Origin: G963678445 sp963678445
GTDB lineage: Bacteria > Hydrogenedentota > Hydrogenedentia > Hydrogenedentales > G963678445
Direction: 5' to 3'
DNA length: 64,000 bases
NCBI GenBank assembly: GCA_963678445.1
Contig: OY782877.1
Coordinates: forward strand, 1,798,001 to 1,862,000
This document shows positions 43,359-51,632 of this stretch, piece by piece. Within the stretch, counting starts at the first letter, position 1. Each line of letters begins with the position of its first letter. The notes under the pieces are model-generated. The model was not told where the DNA came from and did not search any database. It saw only the letters and a list, made by a program, of their open reading frames with translations. The position numbers were made by a program, and so were the translations under genes.

Positions 43359-45045
43359 CTAGCGGTTGGCTTGACTGTAGTCGAGCACACCTATGGAGGC
43401 GCTTTCGTTGAGAAGTTCGACGCGCACGTCGGCCAGGTACTCGCCGTCGATGGGAATGGTTTCTCCGCGTTGCAGCTGGTAGGGATTGTCGGAAAAAATA
43501 TAGTAGAGTTCGTAGTTCCCTTTATCCACTTTAAGCGATTTTTTTCCACCAGGGCGAATTTTGAAATCTTCTCCGTTTTTGCCATTACGTAAGCCTACTT
43601 TGACGGTGCTGTCTCCTTCGTTGTAGATGCGTATTTCGTAGGAACCACGACGAAATGAAAAGGTGGCGTCGGGGAGTTTCGCTTTGGGGCGGTAGGAGCG
43701 GTCAAGCAGGGAACGGGGTATTTTGCTGCTTGTTTCTTGTTCTTCCTGGCGGGCACGGCGGTTTGCCCCTAGAACGCGAACGCGTTGTGTGCTTTCTATC
43801 TGGCCGCGCTCACGATTAGGGCGGAAGGTAAGGACACGCTTCCGGGGAGCCTTTTGAGGCAGCTCTTGCGCCTCTACATCAGGATATTCTTCGTATGTTG
43901 TCTTTTCAGCAACAGTTTCTGTGGCTTCGCCGGGAAGCGGCGTTTCGGAAGGTTGTTGGGGAGTCCCTGTATCGCTGAGGGGGCTATCCGCAGGCTCTGG
44001 ACCTTCGGCGGAGGAATCCTCTTCTACACTGTTGCTAGCGATCTCTTCTGGACTTTCGTCCGCGCCTTCTTCGATGGCTTCTGGTTCCGTGACTTCGACG
44101 GTTGAAAGCGGTCGGACGTACATACCGGATTTTCGGACGAGTTTTCCGTTTTCAAAGCGCGCGGCAAAACTGGCTCCATGTTCATCGGCCCAACGGTATA
44201 TGATCGTGCCTGCGCCGGAGTCGGAGATGGCGTGGGCCTCTATGTCGAATAGGGCAAGCACTTCGGCAATCGTCATCCCCTCTGTGATGTTGCGGTATTG
44301 ATCTTCGCGGATGGAAGCGCCGGGCGTCTCTATCGCTTCGTCCTGGGGCGCGTTAAAGGAGGACCATCTTATAAGGCGGGTGTACTCAAATTGGGCGATA
44401 AGGGAGGTTTCGCCGTTGGACCAGCGGTAGATGATCCGATCTATACCGTCCGCGGTAATGGTCATGCCGGGCGCGCCAAGCAGTGTGGTGACTACTTCAT
44501 AGTTCATGCCGGCGCGCAGTTGCTCAAGTGCCTCTGGATTGAAGCCGGCCTGGGCGCTAAACACGGAGGCGCGTTCTTCACGCTGTTCGCGGTGCCGCAT
44601 CCAGGTTTCAAAGCTTTCACGTTTCGTTTTTGGGTCGAGGGTGGGGGCAGCTTCTTCTGTTTTTTCTTCGGTAGGTGGTTTGGGGAGGGCAGGCTGCAGG
44701 GGAGCTGTGTTTGTGGGCTGCACGGGTGCAACAGGGGAAGGCGATGGGGGGGGGGGGGGCGGCGGTAGGTGGTGTTGCTATTCCGTCCTGCGGAGTTGCT
44801 GGTGCAGGGGAGGCGGGTTGGACCGCGCTGGTCCTTGGAATTTCTTCTTGTGGCGTTTGTTTGGGTGGTTCGGAACGGAAGCAGGCGGTAAGAAGACAGG
44901 GGATAAATAAAAAAGTAAGTCCTTGTTTGATGAACGCGGCATGCAAAGCCGGGTAACGGGATGCGGCTGCGGTTCGTTTCTGCACGGTAAAGGCTGTCCC
45001 CCTTAGTCGGGATCGGGGGGGCACGTTCGGGGATTCAGGTCGCAT
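43359..45045 (-). CDS. Lipoprotein with two SmpA/DUF3862-like domains, frame broken at a C14 tract
   Basis: Two frames belong together. From ATG at 45045 a lipoprotein signal (LTFLFIPCLLTAC) and a Pro/Thr/Ala-rich linker run to a homopolymer: 14 G on the plus strand (44746-44759), 14 C in the gene. The frame then goes astray after PPPPIAF. One C fewer (13) or two more (16) joins it to the downstream frame, PSPSPVAPVQPTN... to the stop at 43359. That part has two similar roughly 60-residue domains, RAGMNYEVVTTLLGAP and TEGMTIAEVLALFDIE, like SmpA/BamE/DUF3862 folds, an acidic spacer, and a C-terminal beta domain. The tract suggests slipped-strand phase variation with the gene off here, or a sequencing error. 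A host-type gene inside the phage-like module. Confidence 0.75.
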
Positions 45046-45195
45046 TGTACACGGTCCTCTTCTTCTTTTTCTGATAGGTACAGTATCCTTTTTACCGCCT
45101 GCTTTTGCAAGTAATGGTGTAGGGTGCAACAAGCTTGCCTAATGTATGGGTATTGTTGATGGAATGTGGCACTACGCTGATAGGAGGTCTGCTTT
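45046..45195. promoter_or_regulatory. Divergent promoter region of lipoprotein and portal genes
   Basis: A 150-base gap between divergent starts. The sequence TAGGAGG before the portal ATG is its ribosome-binding site. Promoter boxes not resolved. Confidence 0.35.
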
Positions 45196-46461
45196 ATGGC
45201 GCGTTGGATGGATCGCTTGTGGAATAGGTTTGGGAAACGTGGGGTGCGTCCATCACCGCCTCGACCACCGTTGCTGGGGGCGGGTGGGGTATCGGTAGCA
45301 GAAGATGTAAAAGCTGGATTTGGCGCGTGGCAGGGCTTTGTACCGTTGCCGAATGATACGCCGTTTGAAATGTTACGGGTGTATCGTTTTTTACGGGATG
45401 CGATTCCGGATATTTCGGATGCGGTGTGGACGTGGAAGCGGTTGTGTCAGACGGGTTTTGATGTGGAGGTGTATGGGGCGAGTTCGGAGATGGCACAGAA
45501 GCGGGCGCAGCGCTTGCTGGATAGTTTGAATGGACGCGTGAATGGCGGTGATCGGGGGATGGATGGCTTGCTGGACATTTTCTATGCGTCGTTGTTTACA
45601 TATGGGGCAGCGGCGGTGGAGTTGGTGTTGTCGCAGAGTCGGGAGTCGATTTGGGATGTCGTGCCGGTGGATGTGTGGACGGTTCGTTTTCGGCGAGTAA
45701 AGGGGCAGTTGCAGGCGTATCAGTTGGTGAATGGACGTGAGGTGGCGTTGCCGATGGACCGGTTCATTTATGTGGGGCTGGATCGGGATGGGACGAATCC
45801 GTATGGGCGGTCGATGTTGCGGTCGATTCCGTTTGTGGTGAAGGTGCAGCAGCGATTGATGGAGGACATGGCGAAGGCGACGCATAATGCGGGGTGGTCG
45901 AAGTTGCATGTGCAGTATGAGCCAGAGGAGCAACAGCGGGGGGAAAGCCTGGAGGCGTATCGACAACGCATTGCGGGGGATCTGGAGGCATTGCAGGGTA
46001 AGTTGTCTGGCTTGCAGCCGGATCAGAACCTGGTGACATATGACAATGTGAAGGTTTCGTTGGTGCAGGGAAACCAGCATGCACAGGTGTTTTATGAGAA
46101 TCATAAGGCGGTGGAGGAACAGGTGATTACGGGGATGCATCTGATGCCGATTTTGATGGGGCGAAACTATGGGACGACGGAGACGTATGGGACGGCTCAG
46201 TTTGAGATTGTAAATCGGCAGGTGGAAACGGTGAATCGGAGTGTAAAGCGGATGTTGGAGCGTTTGTATAATTTTGAGTTGGCGTTGATGTGGGGAGAAG
46301 CGCGTGCGAAGGTACATATGCGTACGAATCGTACGGTAGATGTGTTGAAGGAGGCGCAGACGCGGGGGAAGGAGATTGAGAATGTGGTGCGACTGCAGGA
46401 GGCGGGTTTAGTGGGCAAGGAGGAGGCATCTCGATTATTGAACCTGAGTATGTCCTTGTAA
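45196..46461 (+). CDS. Phage portal protein
   Basis: A 421-residue protein with AGGAGG upstream. It follows the portal layout: an N-terminal region ending at FRFLRDAIPDISDAVWTWKRL-like helices, a wing with DVVPVDVWTVRFRR and an MDRFIYVGLDRDGTNPYGRSML block (the canonical NPYGxS of portals), and a long clip/stem helix region with QVITGMHLMPILMGRN and TYGTAQFEIVNRQV. The C-terminus is helical (IENVVRLQEAGLVGKEEASRLL). Twelve copies would form the DNA channel at the head vertex and bind the terminase. It follows terL after the inserted host lipoprotein gene. Confidence 0.92.
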   Translation: MARWMDRLWNRFGKRGVRPSPPRPPLLGAGGVSVAEDVKAGFGAWQGFVPLPNDTPFEMLRVYRFLRDAIPDISDAVWTWKRLCQTGFDVEVYGASSEMAQKRAQRLLDSLNGRVNGGDRGMDGLLDIFYASLFTYGAAAVELVLSQSRESIWDVVPVDVWTVRFRRVKGQLQAYQLVNGREVALPMDRFIYVGLDRDGTNPYGRSMLRSIPFVVKVQQRLMEDMAKATHNAGWSKLHVQYEPEEQQRGESLEAYRQRIAGDLEALQGKLSGLQPDQNLVTYDNVKVSLVQGNQHAQVFYENHKAVEEQVITGMHLMPILMGRNYGTTETYGTAQFEIVNRQVETVNRSVKRMLERLYNFELALMWGEARAKVHMRTNRTVDVLKEAQTRGKEIENVVRLQEAGLVGKEEASRLLNLSMSL

Positions 46462-46562
46462 CTTTTTGGGGAAACCTTCCAAAAAAATGAATAGCTTTTA
46501 TTGCTGAGTTTCTTTAAAAGCTACTGCCGTGGTAAGAACAAATCGTCAGGGGAATGTCAAAT

Positions 46563-47276
46563 ATGGAAATGGAGCCGTTTGTTTTTGGGCGTGTGGGACG
46601 TGTGCTGGGTTGGCGGGGTCTCCCCATGGAAGAGGAGGAAGAAGGTGTAGAAAAGAACGAAGAAGAGGCGGTGAATCGTTTTGCGTTGCGTCCGTTGGCG
46701 CGGGAGGAGTATGCGGTTTTTTCGTTGGACTTGTGCAATGACCAGGTGGATAAACATTTTAGTCGGTTCCCGGTAGAGGAATTGGAAAAGATCTCTTCGA
46801 TGACGCCGGGACGTCCGTTGATGGAACGCCATGATGTGCGGGGTTCTTTGCCGCGGGGGACGTTTTTCCGTTCGAGGTTGCATCACGAGGAGGAACATGT
46901 TTCGGTGCGTCCGGATGTGTATGTATTGCGCACGGAGGGGAACCGGGATTTTATTCTGAATATTGAGGGCGGGGTGTATCGGGAAACGTCGATAGGCTTT
47001 TCGTTTCGTTTGCCGGAGTGCTCGGTGTGTGGAGAGGATTTGCGCACATGCAATCATATACCAGGTCGTTCGTATGGGGATGTGTTGTGTTATTTCACGA
47101 TGCGGGATGTGTTGGAGGTAATTGAGGGGTCTGTGGTGACGGCGGCTTCGCAGGGAACGGCTTTTGTCGAACAAGGGGCACGGGGATTGTCGGCAGTGGA
47201 TGCGTTGGCGGCGGCGCGGCGTGCGTTTCATGAACCGATCTCGTTGTGGTCGCGGCATGCCTGGATGCCGGAGTAA
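46563..47276 (+). CDS. Phage prohead (capsid maturation) protease
   Basis: A 237-residue protein; ATG at 46563 has AGGGGA 9 bases upstream, while ATG at 46554 is too close to that site. It shows the pattern of phage head-maturation proteases with a Zn-like CxxC...CxH knot: FSLDLCNDQVDKHFSRFP, GRPLMERHDVRGS (probable catalytic His), DFILNIEGGVYRETSIGF and CSVCGEDLRTCNHIPG. The C-terminus (VIEGSVVTAASQGTAF) has the E-S/V-x-V-x-x-P/A-like end typical of the family, with the catalytic Ser probably within SIGF or SVVTAA. It would cut scaffold and capsid N-termini during assembly. Gene order portal-protease fits HK97-type modules. Confidence 0.82.
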   Translation: MEMEPFVFGRVGRVLGWRGLPMEEEEEGVEKNEEEAVNRFALRPLAREEYAVFSLDLCNDQVDKHFSRFPVEELEKISSMTPGRPLMERHDVRGSLPRGTFFRSRLHHEEEHVSVRPDVYVLRTEGNRDFILNIEGGVYRETSIGFSFRLPECSVCGEDLRTCNHIPGRSYGDVLCYFTMRDVLEVIEGSVVTAASQGTAFVEQGARGLSAVDALAAARRAFHEPISLWSRHAWMPE

Positions 47277-47290
47277 GGGAGGATGCGGTA

Positions 47291-47473
47291 ATGGATGAGA
47301 GGTGTGCGCCGTGTGCGTTTGAAAAAGTTGCAGAGGTGGAGTTTCGAAATCTGGCCAAGAATCTGGATGAGTTGAAGGGGCGTGTGGCGCGTGTGGAGCA
47401 GATGTTGACGCGGGGCACGTTGTTGCTGGTGGCGAATCTGGCAGGAATGGTGGTGCGGCTGTTGTTAATGTAG
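47291..47473 (+). CDS. Small coiled-coil and transmembrane protein
   Basis: A 60-residue protein from ATG at 47291, 14 bases after the protease stop, with GGGAGG upstream. The middle is an amphipathic helix (VEFRNLAKNLDELKGRVARV), and the C-terminus is one hydrophobic span (LLLVANLAGMVVRLLLM). The design resembles XhlA-type haemolysin/holin partners of phage lysis cassettes: a cytoplasmic coiled coil plus a C-terminal TM. Homology is not demonstrable by eye. It lies in the head-gene run, not next to the endolysin. Confidence 0.55.
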   Translation: MDERCAPCAFEKVAEVEFRNLAKNLDELKGRVARVEQMLTRGTLLLVANLAGMVVRLLLM

Positions 47474-47505
47474 GGCATGTTGTTGAGATCTCAGGAGGAT
47501 TGTGT

Positions 47506-48207
47506 ATGTATTGGGAGCTGGATGGCTGTCGTGTGGAATCGTCCGCGCAGGCGTTGCCTGTCGAAGGACGGTTTGTGTTGCAGCGGCATTGGGATGCGGA
47601 GGGAGAGCATCTGGATTTGCGTTTGGAGGAGGGAGATTGTCTGATGGGGTGGCGCGTGGCGGGAAATTCGTTGGCGGGAAAACCTTGGGCCAGGGAGAAG
47701 GGACCGCATGCAAAATCCTGGCTGGAAGAAACGGGGGAGGTGCAGTGTGTGGATGGGGGGGGGTATGCGTGGGAGGAACGGGGTGAGCGCGGCGGGGTGT
47801 TGCAGCTCATGGGGAAAAAGGATCGCTGGCGGCTGCGAGTGAGACAGGTTGAAAATCTGCCTGGACAGGTGTTGCAGGGACTCCGTGGTGTCATGGATCG
47901 CTCTGGAATATCTTCGGACGGCTTGCCTGCTCTCCTGGAGGATGGGATTACGGCGCGGCAGCGTGCCATTGCACGGTTTTGTGGACTGGGTCGTGAATTG
48001 GATGGAGCGACCTTTGATGAGGCGGTGTGGCGAAAAACGTTGGCGCCGTTGTCGTTGAGTGAGATCCATCGTCATTTGGAAGGTTTAGAGGTACGCTTTG
48101 ATCGCAAGTATCCGCCGCAGCCCGTTTCGCAACCGGAGGCGTTGGATGAGGCGGAAGCGGGCGTGGGACAGGATCGGGCCATGTCGATTGTGCGGGACAG
48201 GTTTTAA
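47506..48207 (+). CDS. LigD 3'-phosphoesterase-like domain protein in the capsid module
   Basis: A 233-residue protein. ATG at 47506 has AGGAGG 7 bases upstream. The N-terminal 110 residues match the phosphoesterase (PE) domain of bacterial DNA ligase D: FVLQRHWDAEGEHLDLRLE, where H28, H35, D37 and R39 fit the known FVVQKH...LHYDFRLE catalytic set; GWRVAGNSL in place of SWAVPKGPS; and H68 in EKGPHAKSW. The PE domain removes 3'-phosphate or ribonucleotides from DNA ends. The C-terminal half is helical (LPALLEDGITARQRAIARF, LSLSEIHRHLEG) and has no known match. Its place between prohead protease and capsid genes suggests a role in DNA-end processing at packaging or a structural use of the fold. 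Confidence 0.75.
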   Translation: MYWELDGCRVESSAQALPVEGRFVLQRHWDAEGEHLDLRLEEGDCLMGWRVAGNSLAGKPWAREKGPHAKSWLEETGEVQCVDGGGYAWEERGERGGVLQLMGKKDRWRLRVRQVENLPGQVLQGLRGVMDRSGISSDGLPALLEDGITARQRAIARFCGLGRELDGATFDEAVWRKTLAPLSLSEIHRHLEGLEVRFDRKYPPQPVSQPEALDEAEAGVGQDRAMSIVRDRF

Positions 48208-48221
48208 AATTCGTATTTTTT

Positions 48222-48259
48222 CTGGGGGAAACTTTTTGTGAACAAAAAGTTTCCCCCAG
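48222..48259 (+). repeat. Family-B palindrome (copy 5), 3' of PE-domain gene
   Basis: CTGGGGGAAACTTTTT and AAAAAGTTTCCCCCAG around GTGAAC, perfectly paired, with the tail ACCCCCTTCAAAAAAACTTT. Confidence 0.9.
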
Positions 48260-48337
48260 ACCCCCTTCAAAAAAACTTTAAGAGAACTTTCTGATGTAGT
48301 CCAGCTACCGCAAAGAAAAGTTAGGGGAATTGCATCC

Positions 48338-48366
48338 TTGACGTCAGTAATACTGCTTTTTACAAA
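48338..48366 (+). promoter_or_regulatory. Possible sigma-70-type promoter of capsid genes
   Basis: TTGACG and TACAAA separated by 17 bases. The -35 is near consensus, the -10 moderate. It would drive the decoration and capsid genes. Confidence 0.4.
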
Positions 48367-48636
48367 AGCTTTTGGGGTTTCAGTCAGTGAAAGGAGACCT
48401 CTTCTTAGGGGAAGGGGAGTCGGGGGAGCTGCTGCATTGTTTTTTTACTCAGGGAACGGCATGAATAAGTATGTCGGATGAGGCCGTCTTTTTTTGTGCA
48501 GCAGATGGAAGATATCTCTGTGTGGGTTTTGGGGTGGTTCTAAGTACTTTTCACGGATAACTCACAGGCGTAGTGTGTCTGAAGTAAAAAAATCGTAGTG
48601 TTGGAATCCAGCTAGAAAATAAAAAAGGAGGCTGTT

Positions 48637-49023
48637 ATGGCTTTTGGTGATATTGGTGGCGCGGTTACGGAATTGGTGATTACGTGTGAAACGCCGACTT
48701 CGGGAACGGTGGATATTGTGAAGGGAGATGCGGTGAAGCTGGCGGGAAATTATACGGTGACGAATGTAACGGATGCGGAGGACGCTGTTTTTGGGCAGGC
48801 GATGGCGGATGCGGAGGAAAACGGAGTCGCAATTCCGGTGAAGGTACGCGGGATTTGTGTTTTCCCCTATATGGGTGCGGCGCCGACGGTGGATGGCGTA
48901 AGCGGTGTTGTCGCGTCGGCAAGCGAGGGCGAGGTGAAAGCACCGGGCGAATCGACTGGCTCGGGTGTAGGGCTGAATCTGAAGGTGGACACAGAGGCAA
49001 CATTGGTGCATGTACTGTTGTAA
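48637..49023 (+). CDS. Capsid decoration protein (DUF2190-like)
   Basis: A 128-residue protein with AAAAGGAGG upstream. Small, mostly beta, Gly/Ala/Val-rich: VDIVKGDAVKLAGNYTV, AVFGQAMADAEENGVAIPVK and VKVRGICVFPYMG. The pattern of a GxAV/G-rich start followed by G-x-A-x-x-x-A-x-x-G-x-x-I-P-V is that of DUF2190-like head decoration proteins, which cap or stabilise the shell. It directly precedes the major capsid gene, the usual position. Confidence in function is moderate because the family is defined by weak motifs. Confidence 0.7.
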   Translation: MAFGDIGGAVTELVITCETPTSGTVDIVKGDAVKLAGNYTVTNVTDAEDAVFGQAMADAEENGVAIPVKVRGICVFPYMGAAPTVDGVSGVVASASEGEVKAPGESTGSGVGLNLKVDTEATLVHVLL

Positions 49024-49094
49024 AAAACTTGACGCATAGGATTGAAAAGGGAGTTGGCTTTGGGATGCTTTCTTTGAAGTAGCGTCTTAAAATT

Positions 49095-49175
49095 TGCGTA
49101 AACTAAATGCTGTTTTCCCCAGGAATGGCGCAAACCATATTTTGGGGTTATGCGCCCTGGGGAATTGGCATTACG
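49095..49175 (+). repeat. Possible degenerate family-A element (copy 8)
   Basis: GGAATGGCGCAAACCATATT recalls the family-A core GGATGGCAAGGACCATACC. The hairpin GGCGCA/TGCGCC (around 49126 to 49155) differs from the standard one. Located in front of the major capsid gene. Confidence 0.3.
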
Positions 49176-49194
49176 AGAGTAAGGGGATTTTTAT

Positions 49195-50244
49195 ATGCGT
49201 TGTGATTTGGGTTCGATTAAGGAGCAGGTGCGTTTTCTGGGACAGGAACCGGCAAAGTTGCGCAGCTTGCGTGGACGCAAGCTGTATGAAACGTTGGATG
49301 GGCTGGGTCTGACGCATGGTCAGTTCTTTCGGGCGATGGATACGAGTGTGCAGGATTACTGCGCACAGGAGTTTGGGGTAGATATGAATCGGGTAACGGT
49401 GGAACGCTTTTTCCAGTCAGACCCGAATGCGAAATGGTTATTCCCGGATATCGTGCGGGATGCCGTAGTGTCAGGAATGACACGTAAGCCGGCCTATCCG
49501 ATGCTAATCGCGAAGGATGAACAGGTATCGGGTTCTGCGTATGATGTGCCGTATGTTGTAGAAAATGATTCGGAAGAGGAACTTCGCCTGGTAGCGGAAG
49601 GGTCGGCAATCCCGGAATCGGAAATCACGTATGGGGATCGCATTGTGCGGTTGGATAAGTTGGGGCGCGGCGTAATCGCTTCGTATGAAGTCATTCGCCG
49701 AATGTCGGTGGATATGCTGCAGGTGCACTTGCAGCGCATTGGGGAACGGCTGGGGGCGGCGTTGGATGCGCGTCTGGCTGATGTCTTGGTAAATGGGGAT
49801 TCGTCGGGGAGTGAAACGGCTTCTGTCAGTATCAATACAGACACCAGCGGCACATGGAGCTATAGCGATTTGCTCAAAGCGTATTTGAAGCTTTCTGTAT
49901 CGCATAATTTCACACCCACGCATCTTGTGGCAAATGCAGAAACGATGGGGGCGATCCTGGAGTTGGATGAGGTCTCTACTGGCTTGTTGTTCGACTTTGC
50001 AAAAACGGGCACATTGCCGACATTGCTGGGCATGAAACTGGTACCCATGAAGGAGCACCCGGAAAACAAGGTTACGTTGCTGGATGCAAATTATGCTGTG
50101 CAAAAACTGACGGAGCAGGATCTGTTGGTGGAAAGTGACAAGCTGATTGGTCAGCAGTGGGAACGTACTTATTTGACGGTGGTGACGGACTTTGCGGTGG
50201 TCTATGACAAGGCGCGTGTCGTAGTGAACGGCGTTTGGTCGTAA
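49195..50244 (+). CDS. Major capsid protein (HK97-fold type)
   Basis: A 349-residue protein with AAGGGG upstream. After an N-terminal helical delta-domain-like region (1-110), the shell domain contains YDVPYVVENDSEEELRLVAE, GSAIPESEITYGDRIVRLDK (E-loop-like), a spine helix MSVDMLQVHLQRIGERLGAAL with DARLADVLVNGD, an A-domain segment FTPTHLVANAETMGAIL and PTLLGMKLVPMKE, and the C-terminal strand TYLTVVTDFAVVYDKARVVV. This order is that of HK97-like capsid proteins. The length fits an unprocessed protein with a protease-cut N-terminal extension. It would assemble the head around the portal. Confidence 0.9.
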   Translation: MRCDLGSIKEQVRFLGQEPAKLRSLRGRKLYETLDGLGLTHGQFFRAMDTSVQDYCAQEFGVDMNRVTVERFFQSDPNAKWLFPDIVRDAVVSGMTRKPAYPMLIAKDEQVSGSAYDVPYVVENDSEEELRLVAEGSAIPESEITYGDRIVRLDKLGRGVIASYEVIRRMSVDMLQVHLQRIGERLGAALDARLADVLVNGDSSGSETASVSINTDTSGTWSYSDLLKAYLKLSVSHNFTPTHLVANAETMGAILELDEVSTGLLFDFAKTGTLPTLLGMKLVPMKEHPENKVTLLDANYAVQKLTEQDLLVESDKLIGQQWERTYLTVVTDFAVVYDKARVVVNGVWS

Positions 50245-50311
50245 GGGGGTGGGGGCTGCTTTCCAGAGGGAAGCGGCCCCTCTCTTTTTCACGGAAAAAG
50301 GATGGACGAGA

Positions 50312-50731
50312 ATGGCTTATTTTTGTACGGCAGAGCAGGTCCGTTTTAAGTGCCAGACTACGGATGCAACGGAAGTACCAACAGCTTTGATTGATGATTG
50401 TATTGCGGAAGTGCATGGACAAATTCTGGTGCGGCTAAATCCAACCCTGGATTTGGAATCACCGCCGGAAGCGTTGGAGACAGGGGAAGCTTTACTGGCA
50501 GGGGGCTGTCTGATGCGAAGGTTAGCGGCAAAAAATGCCACGACAAAGGCAACGGTTGTGGTAGGAGGGCAGCGCCTGGAGCTGGGGAAGCAATTTGAGG
50601 CATTGCTTTCTATGTGGAAAGCTTTGGAGGGAGAAGCCTGGCAGATACTGTCCCCTTATCTTAACGGGATTCCGCGACGGAGTATCGGCATCGCAACGGA
50701 TAGCGTTCCTGTTTTGGGAGAAAGCGGATAA
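50312..50731 (+). CDS. Head-tail connector protein (gp6-like)
   Basis: A 139-residue protein from MAYFCTAEQVRFKC, with AAAAGGA upstream; the longer frame upstream reads through the capsid's 3' region. Helical pattern TEVPTALIDDCIAEVHGQILVRL followed by LETGEALLAGGCLMRRLAAKNA is the head-tail adaptor signature (residues before the N-terminal helices bind the portal). The C-terminal helices contain FEALLSMWKALEGEAW. It attaches the tail or closes the head. It follows the capsid gene as in many siphovirus-type modules. Confidence 0.7.
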   Translation: MAYFCTAEQVRFKCQTTDATEVPTALIDDCIAEVHGQILVRLNPTLDLESPPEALETGEALLAGGCLMRRLAAKNATTKATVVVGGQRLELGKQFEALLSMWKALEGEAWQILSPYLNGIPRRSIGIATDSVPVLGESG

Positions 50732-50759
50732 TCTTAAAGTCGCATTTTCGAAGGCACAA

Positions 50760-50885
50760 AAGTGGTCCAGCGACCACAAGGTGGCAGGGTCACACCCAGG
50801 AAATATGGTCCGTAGCGGCGCTGACCGAAATAAAACGTCGTTTTTTATGACAACTTTTCAGATGTCAGTCACTAAAACGATTGTC
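50760..50885 (-). repeat. Family-A dispersed hairpin repeat (copy 9, long, reverse)
   Basis: On the minus strand: TTTTAGTGACTGACAT, TTGTCATAAAAAACG, GGACCATATTTCCTGGGT and two hairpins in tandem, GTGAC-CCT-GCCAC (with wobble) and GTGGTC-GCTG-GACCAC (50762-50777). Head-to-head with copy 10. Confidence 0.85.
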
Positions 50886-50938
50886 TCATTCTTTGGCAGC
50901 ATGACCATAGTATTATCTGCGGTCGCATGACCGTTTTG
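50886..50938 (+). repeat. Family-A dispersed hairpin repeat (copy 10)
   Basis: GGCAGCATGACCATAGTATT and the hairpin GCGGTC-GCAT-GACCGT (50919-50934), directly next to copy 9 in opposite orientation. Confidence 0.7.
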
Positions 50939-50951
50939 GAGGGGTTGTTCA

Positions 50952-51632
50952 ATGGGGATTGTTTTGGGTGGCTATGTGTTGGATGGCGATCGCACGGCGG
51001 TCGAGGAACGGTATGAGGAAATTGGCGGACAGGATGCGCGGCTCGTTGTATTGACTGGAATCTTGGCGGGGGCGGATAGTTTGGTGGGACTGGAAAACTC
51101 GCTGGACGCATTGGGCGCTGCTGCCTCGGAGGAAAAGACGCCGTTGATCTTGCGGGAAGGGCGTTGTTTGTGGGTGCGGCGAACCGGATTTCGTCGAGAG
51201 ATTATGCGGGATGCGCTAACCGCAAAGTTTATCTTAAAACTCACAGCAGCAGATCCATGTGAGGAATCACTGGCCTTGCAAACGGTGAATTGGAATGTGA
51301 CCGCTTCTGGACAGGTAAAAAGCTTTAGCAGTGGCGGTAATCGGGAGGCGTTGCCGCAAATTGCATTGACGGCTATCGGGGATATCATCGCTCCTGCTTT
51401 CACCGACGGGACCCGAACTATTTCGTTTAGTGAAACGGTTCCGGATGGAAAAACGCTTACTTTGAATACGGCAACAGGAAAGGCGTTTTTGGAGGAGGAA
51501 GAGGTAACGCCGTATACAAACGGTGTGTTCCCCTGGATTACTTCTCCGTCGGGAGTGTTGCAATTCCTGGATGATGATGCAAGCTCACATACGGCCTCGG
51601 TCGTAGTAACGTATCGGGATAGATGGTGGTAA
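50952..51632 (+). CDS. Distal-tail (Dit)-like protein
   Basis: A 226-residue protein with TTGGAGGGG upstream. The N-terminal half (MGIVLGGYVLDGDRTAVEER) resembles the Dit start, with LVVLTGILAGADSLVGLENSL. The C-terminal galectin-like beta sandwich has TISFSETVPDGKTLTLNTATGK and VFPWITSPSGVLQFLDDD followed by ASVVVTYRDRWW, the ending typical of siphovirus distal tail proteins (pG.n.i.y....a.v.v.yr.Rw). It would form the ring joining tube and hub. No tail-tube or tape-measure gene precedes it here, which is unusual. It overlaps the next gene by one base (TAATG). Confidence 0.75.
   Translation: MGIVLGGYVLDGDRTAVEERYEEIGGQDARLVVLTGILAGADSLVGLENSLDALGAAASEEKTPLILREGRCLWVRRTGFRREIMRDALTAKFILKLTAADPCEESLALQTVNWNVTASGQVKSFSSGGNREALPQIALTAIGDIIAPAFTDGTRTISFSETVPDGKTLTLNTATGKAFLEEEEVTPYTNGVFPWITSPSGVLQFLDDDASSHTASVVVTYRDRWW

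Larger units (their letters stand above)
48208..48636 (+). promoter_or_regulatory. Long leader before the capsid operon
   Basis: A 429-base gap without a gene. It contains a family-B palindrome (48222-48259) and a promoter-like pair at 48338-48366; the rest, up to the strong ribosome-binding site AAAAGGAGG before 48637, is a roughly 270-base leader. The T8 run at 48498-48506 has no clear preceding stem. Confidence 0.45.

Noticed and set aside
44746..44759. The poly-G tract as a simple pseudogene frameshift
   Set aside because: Both halves are otherwise intact and the break sits exactly at a 14-base homopolymer, so phase variation or a sequencing error explains it better than decay.
46557..47969. 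A 470-codon minus-strand frame across the protease and PE genes
   Set aside because: Antisense shadow produced by strong base skew of the module; it crosses three genes with good ribosome-binding sites.
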